A DNA stretch of 64,000 nt from Streptomyces sp. STR69 (GTDB lineage: Bacteria > Actinomycetota > Actinomycetes > Streptomycetales > Streptomycetaceae), in NCBI RefSeq assembly GCF_024519455.1, contig NZ_JALJRY010000020.1, positions 62,001-126,000 on the forward strand, given 5' to 3'. Shown piece after piece: positions 57,996-64,000 of the stretch. A model generated the notes under the pieces. It had not been told where the DNA came from and searched no databases. It worked only from the letters and a program-made list of their open reading frames with translations. The first letter of the stretch is position 1. Each line of letters opens with the position of its first letter. A program made the position numbers and the translations under genes.

Positions 57996-58445
57996 TTAGT
58001 GCGCCGGGCGGGCGTGCGGCTCGGCCAGGTCGGACGTGCCCGTCCCGCCCAGCGCCGCACGCCAGGCGGCAGGCCACGGGGCGCTGCCACCCGTCGCCTT
58101 GTCGGGGACGTGCACGGTGACATAGCTGCCCCGGGCCGCGCGACGGCGCGGCCCGTCCCCGGAGGTGCGCCACACCTCGAAGCCGAAGGTCATCGAGGAC
58201 CGGCCCAGGCGGATCAGCTCGACCCGCGTCTCGACCTCCTCGCCGAAGCGGATCGACGCCTCGAACTCCACCTCGTACCGCACCCTCGGGGCCACCGGGA
58301 AGTACCCCGGGATGTCGTACGCCCGCATCAGCTCTGCCTCCGCCGCCTCGGCGAACCGGACGACGGTGGTGTTGTGGTAGATCCCGGCCGCGTCGGTGTC
58401 GATCCACTCCACGCGGGTGCGGTGGATGGCGCAGGGGCCGCTCAT
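57996..58445 (-). CDS. hotdog-fold acyl-CoA thioesterase (4-HBA-CoA thioesterase-like)
   Basis: A 149-aa hotdog thioesterase. RVEWIDTDAAGIYHNTTVVR with the catalytic Asp in D-T-D-A-A-G, then FAEAAEAELMRAYDIPGYFP and FEASIRFGEEVETRVELIRL. The DTDAAGIYHN pattern is the 4-hydroxybenzoyl-CoA / YbgC-like type. It overlaps the monooxygenase stop (ATGA). In a salicylyl-CoA pathway it would release gentisate from gentisyl-CoA. Confidence 0.9.
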   Translation of the reverse strand: MSGPCAIHRTRVEWIDTDAAGIYHNTTVVRFAEAAEAELMRAYDIPGYFPVAPRVRYEVEFEASIRFGEEVETRVELIRLGRSSMTFGFEVWRTSGDGPRRRAARGSYVTVHVPDKATGGSAPWPAAWRAALGGTGTSDLAEPHARPAH

Positions 58446-60811
58446 TCCGCTGTCCTGCCCGGGGTCCACCGCAGGTGCACGGCGTCCCGCGGAGTCTCGC
58501 GCAGCAGCGCGAGGCGCGGACGGACCGCGTCGGTCCGTGAGGTGGGGGGCTTGCGGCGGCCGGCCGCGAACTGGGTCGGCCAGTCGGCGCCCGGGCCGCG
58601 GTACTCCTGCTCGGCCGCTGCCTGCAGCGTCCACTGCGGGTTGTAGAGATGCGTGCGGCCCAGCGCGCACAGATCGGCCCGGCCGGCGAGCAGGATCGAG
58701 TTGACGTCGTCGTACGACGAGATCGCTCCTACGGCGATCACGGCCGCGCCCGCCGGAGCGGCCACCTCGTGCCGGATCCGGTCGGCGAACGGGGTCTGGT
58801 ACGAGCGGCCGTACGCCGGCTTCTCGTCCTTGGTGACCTGGCCGGACGACACGTCGACGGCCGCCGCACCGTGCGCGACGAAGGCCCGCGCGATCTCGAC
58901 CGCGTCGTGCTCGGTGTTCCCGTCCGGGACCCAGTCGGTGGCGGAGATCCGTACTGTCACCGGGCGGTCGGCGGGGAAGGCGGAGCGTACGGCGTCGAAG
59001 ACCTCCAGCGGGAAGCGCAGCCGGTTCGTGAGGTCGCCGCCGTACTCGTCGGTGCGGCGGTTGGCGACGGGGGAGAGGAAGGAGGAGAGGAGGTAGCCGT
59101 GGGCCGCGTGCACCTCCAGCAGGTCGAAGCCCGCGTCGGCGCCCCGGCGGGCGGCGGACACGAAGTCGGCGACCACCGCGTCCATGTCGGCCCGGGTCAT
59201 CTCGCGCGGTACGTGGCAGTCGGAGCCGTAGGGAAGTGCGGACGGGCCTACGACCTCCCAGTTGCCCTCGTCGAGGGGCTCGTCGATGCCCTCCCACATG
59301 AGGCGGGTCGAGCCCTTGCGGCCCGCATGGCCCAGCTGGAGGCCGATCTTCGCCGTGCTGCGGTCGTGGACGAAGGACGTGACCCGGGTCCACGCCTCGC
59401 GCTGTGTGTCGTTCCACAGGCCCGTGCAACCCGGGGTGATGCGGGCCTCGGGGGAGACGCAGACCATCTCGGTCATCACCAGGCCGGCGCCGCCGAGCGC
59501 CTTGGAACCGAGGTGGACGACGTGGAAGTCGTCCGGCACGCCGTCGACGGCGGAGTACATGTCCATCGGCGAGACGATGATCCGGTTCTTCAGTTCCAGG
59601 CCGCCGATGCTGAACGGCTGGAACATCGCCGGGGCGGACTCGGGCGCGCCCTGGGCTTCGGCGAAGCCGCGCTCGATCAGGTCGGCGAAGCCCGGGTCGC
59701 GGTCCTTGAGGTTGTCGAAGGTGATCCGGCGGGAACGGGTCAGCAGGTTGAAGCAGAACTGCGCGGGATCCTGGTCGGCGTAGCGGCCGATGTTCTCGAA
59801 CCATTCGAGGGAGGCCTGCGCGGCACGCTGGGTGGACTCCACCACCGGGCGGCGCTCGGTCTCGTACGCCGTCAACGCCTCGTCCACGGTGGGGTGTTCG
59901 TGCAGACACGCGGCGAGCGCGAGGGCGTCCTCCATGGCCAGCTTGGTGCCGGAGCCGATCGAGAAGTGCGCGGTGTGGGCGGCATCGCCGAGCAGGACCA
60001 CGTTGTGGTGGTGCCAGCGCTCGTTGCGGACCGTCGTGAAGTTGAGCCAACGGGAGTTGTTGGTAAGGAGGTTGTGGCCGGCGAGTTCACCGGAGAAGAG
60101 CTCGCGGATCCGGGCGACGGACCCCTCGTCGCTGACGCCGGGCGGGAACTGCGTGCCCTCCGTCGAGTCGAGGCCCGCCTTGCGCCACACGTCCTCGGCC
60201 ATCTCGACGATGAACGTCGAACCGGCGTCGGAGAAGGGGTAGCCGTGGATCTGCATGGTCCCGAACTCGGTCTGTTTGACCAGGAATTGGAACGCCTCGA
60301 AGACCCGGTCGGTGCCCAGCCACATGTACTTGTTGGTCCGCTGGTCGAGGGAGGGGACGAAGGCGTCGGCGTACTTGGTGCGTACCGCCGAGTTGATGCC
60401 GTCCGCCGCGACCACGAGATCGTAGGACCTGCGCAGTTCGTCGACGTCCGGGGCGAGGGTGCGGTAGCGGACCGTGACGCCGAGTTCGGCGGCCCGCTCC
60501 TGGAGGATGCGCAGCAGGTCCTTGCGGGCCATCGCCGCGAAGCCCTGGCCGCCGACCGTGAAGGGGTGCCCGTCGAACTCGATGTCGATGTCCGTCCAGC
60601 GGGCGAACCGGCTCTCCATCGCGTCGTGCACGACGGTGTCCGCGTTCTCGATGCCGCCCAGGGTCTCGTCGGAGAAGACCACGCCGAAGCCGAAGGTGTC
60701 GTCGGGCGCGTTGCGCTCCCAGACGGTGATCTCATGGCCGGGGTCCAGCTGCTTCATCAGCGCGGCGAGGTACAGACCGCCCGGCCCGCCGCCCACGATC
60801 GCGATCCTCAT
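58442..60811 (-). CDS. bifunctional salicylyl-CoA 5-hydroxylase / anthraniloyl-CoA monooxygenase-reductase
   Basis: A 789-aa fusion. Residues 1-about 380 are an FAD monooxygenase: IAIVGGGPGGLYLAALMKQL, VVAADGINSAVRTKYAD and VVLLGDAAHTAHFSIGSGTK. From about 395 comes an old-yellow-enzyme reductase: FQPFSIGGLELKNRIIVSPM, LQLGHAGRKGS with the His-x-x-Arg pair, FDLLEVHAAHGYLLSSFLSP and LCALGRTHLYNPQW. This exact fusion is known from 2-aminobenzoyl-CoA monooxygenase/reductase and from salicylyl-CoA 5-hydroxylase entries. It needs NAD(P)H, FAD, FMN and O2. Both ends overlap neighbours by 4 bp. Confidence 0.95.
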   Translation of the reverse strand: MRIAIVGGGPGGLYLAALMKQLDPGHEITVWERNAPDDTFGFGVVFSDETLGGIENADTVVHDAMESRFARWTDIDIEFDGHPFTVGGQGFAAMARKDLLRILQERAAELGVTVRYRTLAPDVDELRRSYDLVVAADGINSAVRTKYADAFVPSLDQRTNKYMWLGTDRVFEAFQFLVKQTEFGTMQIHGYPFSDAGSTFIVEMAEDVWRKAGLDSTEGTQFPPGVSDEGSVARIRELFSGELAGHNLLTNNSRWLNFTTVRNERWHHHNVVLLGDAAHTAHFSIGSGTKLAMEDALALAACLHEHPTVDEALTAYETERRPVVESTQRAAQASLEWFENIGRYADQDPAQFCFNLLTRSRRITFDNLKDRDPGFADLIERGFAEAQGAPESAPAMFQPFSIGGLELKNRIIVSPMDMYSAVDGVPDDFHVVHLGSKALGGAGLVMTEMVCVSPEARITPGCTGLWNDTQREAWTRVTSFVHDRSTAKIGLQLGHAGRKGSTRLMWEGIDEPLDEGNWEVVGPSALPYGSDCHVPREMTRADMDAVVADFVSAARRGADAGFDLLEVHAAHGYLLSSFLSPVANRRTDEYGGDLTNRLRFPLEVFDAVRSAFPADRPVTVRISATDWVPDGNTEHDAVEIARAFVAHGAAAVDVSSGQVTKDEKPAYGRSYQTPFADRIRHEVAAPAGAAVIAVGAISSYDDVNSILLAGRADLCALGRTHLYNPQWTLQAAAEQEYRGPGADWPTQFAAGRRKPPTSRTDAVRPRLALLRETPRDAVHLRWTPGRTAE

Positions 60812-62475
60812 GCCTGGTTCTCCTTCTCGACGATCCGACGCAGCAGGAAGTGCTGGAGCTTTCCGCTGGTGTTGCGGGGCAGGGCGTCGCAGAAGCGCAC
60901 CGCGCGCGGGTACTTGTAGGGCGCCAGCTGCGCCTTGACGTGGTCCTGGATGTCCTTGACCTTGGCGTCGTCGCCGACGACCCCCTCGGCCAGGACGACG
61001 AATGCGCAGACAACAGAGCCGCGTTCGGGATCGGGCTTGGCGACCACCGCCGATTCGACGACATCCGGGTGGGTGTTGATCGCGGACTCGACCTCGGGAC
61101 CGCCGATGTTGTAGCCGGAAGAGACGATCATGTTGTCCGTGCGGGTGCGGTAGTAGAAGTAGCCGTCCTCGTCGCGCACGAAGGTGTCGCCCGTGACGTT
61201 CCAGCCGTTCACGACGTAGTTGTCCTGGCGCCGGTCGTCCAGGTAACGGCAGCCGACCGGGCCGATCACGGCCAGCCGCCCCTCGACACCCGGGCCGACC
61301 TCCTCGCCGTCCAGGTCGAGGACGGTGGCCCGATATCCGGGGACCGGCCTGCCAGTCGAACCGGGCCTGATGTCGTCACCGGCGGCGGAGATGAAGATGT
61401 GGATCATCTCCGTGGCGCCGATGCCGTCGATGACCTTGATCCCGGTCTCCTCGTGCAGCTGTTGCCACACCTCTTCCGGTATGTGCTCCCCGGCGCTGAC
61501 CGCACCGCGCAGACCGTGCAGCCGGTCCGCCTTCCCGGCCTTGAGGATCTGCCGGTACGCCGTCGGTGCGGTCGCCAGCACGGTGACGCCCGCCTCGGCG
61601 ACCAACTCGGCGAGCGGCTCCGGCGCGACCGCCTCCGTCAGCAGCGCGCACGCCCCGGCCCGCAGGGCGCAGACGACCAGGATGCCGAGCCCGAAGGTGA
61701 AGGCGAGGGGCGCCGTGCACGAGACGAGGTCGTCGGGCCGTAGCCGAAGTGTGTGGCGACCGAAGGTGTTGTCGATCGACAGGATGTCGCGGTGGAAGTG
61801 CGTGGTGATCTTCGGGACGCCGGTGCTGCCGGACGTGGGTCCGAAGAGGGCGACGTCGTCGGCGGCCGTGTCGACGGCCGTGAACTCCCCTGGTTTCGCC
61901 GCCACTTGGCGCGTCAGGTCGTCGGGTGCGTCGCCTCCGTACGCCACTATCTTGAGGTCCGGCAGGACCGTGTCGCGTACGGCTTCGACGTCCGCCGTGA
62001 ACCGGTGGTCGACGAGGGCGACGGTGGGGCGGGTCTTCTCGACGACCGGGGTGAGTTCGCGGGCCCGCAGGGCTGCCATGGTGGTGACGACGATGCCGCC
62101 TGCCTTGAGGGCGCCGAGCCAACACGCCACGATCCACGGGTTGTTGGGGGCGCGCAGGAGCACGCGGTTGCCGGCGACCAGGCCGAGGTCCTCGGTGAGG
62201 ACGCGGGCGATCTGGTTGGCGCGGCGCAGGAGTTCGCCGTAGGTCCACACCTCGCCGTCCGGTGTGCGCAGGGCCGGACGGTCGGGGCCGAAGGCGGCGG
62301 TGGGTACGTCGATGAGCTCGGTGCCGGCGTTGAGACGCTCGGGGTACTGGAGGTCGTCGGTGGTGAACTCCAGGACCGGCCACTGGGCGCGTGGCGGGAG
62401 GTGGTCGCGGGCGAACGTGTCCGGATAGGCGGAGGGCGCGAGGCCCATCGGGTCCGACTGGTCCATCCGTTGCAT
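60808..62475 (-). CDS. aryl-CoA ligase, benzoate/2-aminobenzoate type
   Basis: A 555-aa ANL-superfamily enzyme that activates an aromatic acid with ATP and CoA. The A3 phosphate loop is VALFGPTSGSTGVPKITTHF, A5 is VIDGIGATEMIHIFISAAGD, A7/A8 is YFYYRTRTDNMIVSSGYNIG, and the final catalytic Lys is in LPRNTSGKLQHFLLR. The GATEMIHIFIS block is typical of benzoate/2-aminobenzoate-CoA ligases. It overlaps the monooxygenase start, consistent with supplying salicylyl- or 2-aminobenzoyl-CoA to it. Confidence 0.93.
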   Translation of the reverse strand: MQRMDQSDPMGLAPSAYPDTFARDHLPPRAQWPVLEFTTDDLQYPERLNAGTELIDVPTAAFGPDRPALRTPDGEVWTYGELLRRANQIARVLTEDLGLVAGNRVLLRAPNNPWIVACWLGALKAGGIVVTTMAALRARELTPVVEKTRPTVALVDHRFTADVEAVRDTVLPDLKIVAYGGDAPDDLTRQVAAKPGEFTAVDTAADDVALFGPTSGSTGVPKITTHFHRDILSIDNTFGRHTLRLRPDDLVSCTAPLAFTFGLGILVVCALRAGACALLTEAVAPEPLAELVAEAGVTVLATAPTAYRQILKAGKADRLHGLRGAVSAGEHIPEEVWQQLHEETGIKVIDGIGATEMIHIFISAAGDDIRPGSTGRPVPGYRATVLDLDGEEVGPGVEGRLAVIGPVGCRYLDDRRQDNYVVNGWNVTGDTFVRDEDGYFYYRTRTDNMIVSSGYNIGGPEVESAINTHPDVVESAVVAKPDPERGSVVCAFVVLAEGVVGDDAKVKDIQDHVKAQLAPYKYPRAVRFCDALPRNTSGKLQHFLLRRIVEKENQA

Positions 62476-62536
62476 CGGGAGGTTCCTTTCCGCAGGCCGG
62501 GGGCGGGCCGTGCAGGGATCAGGAGCTGCGTGGGAA

Positions 62537-63469
62537 TCAAGAGCTGCGGATCAGGCCTTCCTGGGCGACGGTGGCCAGGTGGGTACCGGAGGCGGTGAAG
62601 AACCGGCCGACGGCGAGGCCGCGACCGGAGTCGGCGGCGACGGCTTCCTGGGCGTAGAGGAGCCATTCGTCCATCGGGCCCGGCCGGTGGAACCACATCG
62701 AGTGGTCGAGGCTGGCGGTGACGACTCCCGGCTGCGCCCAGGACAGGTCGAGCATGCGCAGGACGGGTTCGAGGATCGTGTAGTCGCAGACATAGGCGAG
62801 CGCGGCGAGGTCGCGCTGCTCGTCGGTGAGGCCGTCGACGGGGCGCAGCGCGTCGAACGGCCTTACCCATACGGCCTGTTGGGGTACGCGTTCGCCCTCG
62901 ACCGTGAGGTAGACGGGGCCGGGCACATGCCGCATGTCGAAGCTGCGGCCACCGCTCCAGTACTCCTCGGAGGTGGCCGTCATCGTGCCCCGGGCCGCGG
63001 TGGTGTCGCGCAAGTACGTTGCGGAGCTGGGCAGTTCGGTGGGGTCCGGGACACCGGCCGGGGGCTCGGCGGCGAAGGTGGCGCCCGGCTCGCCCGCGGC
63101 GAAGTTGGCGAGGCAGGTGTAGACGGGCTTGCCGTTCTGGAAGCCGCGGACCTGCCGGGTGGCGTAGCCGCGGCCGTCGCGCAGCAGCTCCACCTCGTAG
63201 CGGACCTCGGCGCCGATGTCGACCGGCCGCAGGAAGTAGGAGTGCATCGAGTGCAGCGTCTTGCCCTCGACCGAACGCATCGCGGCGGCGGCGGCCTGCG
63301 CCACCATGTCGCCGCCGTAGGCCTTCGGCCAGGGGCACGGCTGGGTGGTCGCGGTGAAGGCGAGGTCGAAGTGCTCGGGCTCGGCGGGGGTCAGGGCGAT
63401 CGCGGCGGTGAAGACCGCCGAGGTCGGGACGGACCGGACGTCTGCGCCGGTGGCTCGGGAATCGGTCAC
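62537..63469 (-). CDS. acyl-CoA thioesterase II-like (TesB-type double-hotdog)
   Basis: A 310-aa double-hotdog protein. The first half has PKAYGGDMVAQAAAAAMRSV and LHSMHSYFLRPVDIGAEVRY, the second LAYVCDYTILEPVLRMLDLS and SLDHSMWFHRPGPMDEWLLY, where Asp-Tyr and Asp-His mark the TesB-type catalytic centre (SLDHSMWFHR is diagnostic). GTG 63469 overlaps the cupin stop. TesB-like proteins act on acyl-CoA; in this operon it may clear stalled aryl-CoA or act on ring-opened products. Confidence 0.9.
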   Translation of the reverse strand: MTDSRATGADVRSVPTSAVFTAAIALTPAEPEHFDLAFTATTQPCPWPKAYGGDMVAQAAAAAMRSVEGKTLHSMHSYFLRPVDIGAEVRYEVELLRDGRGYATRQVRGFQNGKPVYTCLANFAAGEPGATFAAEPPAGVPDPTELPSSATYLRDTTAARGTMTATSEEYWSGGRSFDMRHVPGPVYLTVEGERVPQQAVWVRPFDALRPVDGLTDEQRDLAALAYVCDYTILEPVLRMLDLSWAQPGVVTASLDHSMWFHRPGPMDEWLLYAQEAVAADSGRGLAVGRFFTASGTHLATVAQEGLIRSS

Positions 63470-63951
63470 GGCCGGTCCAGCCAGTCGCGCAGGTCGGCGT
63501 CCGCCACCTGCTCCAGGTTGACGACGATGTTCTCCGGGGTGCGGGTCGTCATCCAGGTCAGCGGGTTGTTGCGGTCGAGATTGCACTCGACGTGCGGCAT
63601 GAACGGCGGGACGAAGACCCAGTCACCCTCGGAGAGGTCGAGGTAGTCCTCGAAGCGCTCGCCGAAGTAGATGCGGGCCCGGCCGGAGAGGACGTAGCCG
63701 CCGGTCTCGGCCTCGCCGTGGTGGTGGGGCACCGAGCGGTAGCCGGACTCGTTGCTCACCTTCCCGAACCACAGCTTGGTGGCAGGCGTGTGCTGGACGG
63801 AGACACCGGAGATCCGGCTCGCGCCCGCGGACTGGCCGGTGTCACCGACCTCCAGGCCCGCGCGGGTCACGACCGGTACGACCAGGCCGGACTCGTTGGC
63901 GTACAAGGAGTTGTCGCCCTCTAGGACGTACTTGGAGAAATCGGGTTCCAT
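63466..63951 (-). CDS. cupin-domain protein linked to the aryl-CoA operon
   Basis: A 161-aa single cupin. The metal site reads YRSVPHHHGEAETGGYVLSG (H-x-H-x4-E-like) and VPPFMPHVECNLD with the last His. The fold is complete but the protein is much shorter than gentisate dioxygenase. It overlaps the thioesterase by GTGA and is the first complete gene of the operon in the window. A regulatory or isomerase role is possible; no reaction is assigned. Confidence 0.85.
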   Translation of the reverse strand: MEPDFSKYVLEGDNSLYANESGLVVPVVTRAGLEVGDTGQSAGASRISGVSVQHTPATKLWFGKVSNESGYRSVPHHHGEAETGGYVLSGRARIYFGERFEDYLDLSEGDWVFVPPFMPHVECNLDRNNPLTWMTTRTPENIVVNLEQVADADLRDWLDRP

Positions 63952-63953
63952 GA

Positions 63954-64000
63954 TCAGCTCCTGGAGTCGGTGAGACGGAGACGGTTGCGCAGGGTGCCGA
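63954..64000 (-). CDS. C-terminal end of an upstream operon gene (partial)
   Basis: The last 14 sense codons (reading GTLRNRLRLTDSRS) and a stop at 63954-63956, 2 bp from the cupin start. The tight spacing indicates the aromatic operon continues beyond the window. Too short to identify. Confidence 0.4.
   Translation of the reverse strand, partial: GTLRNRLRLTDSRS

Noticed and set aside
58649..60919. 756-codon open frame on the plus strand
   Set aside because: Shadow of the bifunctional monooxygenase on the other strand; no family motif, composition dominated by Val, Arg, Gly and Glu.
1..64000. tRNA, rRNA, CRISPR arrays, transposases, phage integrases, origins
   Set aside because: Looked for cloverleaf-like tRNA ends, direct-repeat arrays and transposase motifs by eye on both strands; none found, though a tRNA could be missed without a covariance search.

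Overview
The window is high-GC actinobacterial chromosome, most likely Streptomyces. The evidence is the very strong G/C third-position bias, GTG/TTG starts, ATGA/GTGA/TGATG overlaps inside operons, a SpoIIE-type phosphatase / STAS / RsbW-like regulatory set, an ECF41 sigma factor, PaaX and TetR regulators, Tat-exported proteins and an actinobacterial Cys-type leader peptide. I saw no rRNA, tRNA, CRISPR array, intact insertion sequence or phage module. The content looks like accessory or arm-type metabolism with many gene remnants.

Layout. 0-2 kb: end of an MmyB-type regulator, a hypothetical gene, and a divergent TetR / FBP-domain pair sharing a perfect palindrome. 2-5.6 kb: an aminoglycoside-phosphotransferase remnant, then a cobalamin riboswitch driving a BtuC-BtuD-BtuF-like importer. 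5.6-9.4 kb: a WapI-type orphan immunity gene, a substrate-binding-protein remnant, an ECF41 sigma factor coupled to a carboxymuconolactone decarboxylase-family protein, a helical protein and an HdeD-like membrane protein. 9.7-17.9 kb: a tight eight-gene operon (sugar-type ABC importer, ROK regulator, GMC oxidoreductase, base-deaminase-like enzyme, two TIM-barrel isomerase-like enzymes). This is my best candidate for an undescribed pathway: import, ring oxidation, base deamination and C-N or C-O cleavage of a glycoside, perhaps a nucleoside.

17.9-31.6 kb: a divergent SDR/XRE pair, a TauD-like pseudogene, a Ppx/GppA protein, a signalling cluster (receiver-PP2C, CHASE3-type kinase, Rcp1-like receiver, divergent PP2C and MarR), two alpha/beta hydrolases, a methyltransferase, an RsbW-like kinase / STAS pair and a maleylpyruvate isomerase-like protein. 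31.6-38.6 kb: a PobA-like hydroxylase, a hydrolase, then two LLM flavin monooxygenases preceded by a 38-residue leader peptide that suggests cysteine/sulfur control, an ArsR-type regulator and a DUF1684 protein. 38.6-43.5 kb: eroded genes (carbonic anhydrase, methyltransferase, others), a MafI-like immunity gene, two unusual membrane proteins, and a second cobalamin riboswitch driving CbtB-CbtA.

43.5-57 kb: an SDR, a degenerate Fic/Doc-type toxin-antitoxin pair, a GlxA-type regulator, GAPDH, a P1/DmpA peptidase, a GNAT, a NarL-type two-component pair whose kinase carries an extra C-terminal membrane-anchored domain, a methyltransferase, a large Tat-exported GH78-like enzyme and an acyltransferase-3 protein. 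57-64 kb: a leftward CoA-dependent aromatic operon (cupin, thioesterase II, benzoate/2-aminobenzoate-type CoA ligase, bifunctional salicylyl/anthraniloyl-CoA monooxygenase-reductase, small thioesterase, PaaX regulator).

All function calls come from motif and family recognition by eye. No database search was run.
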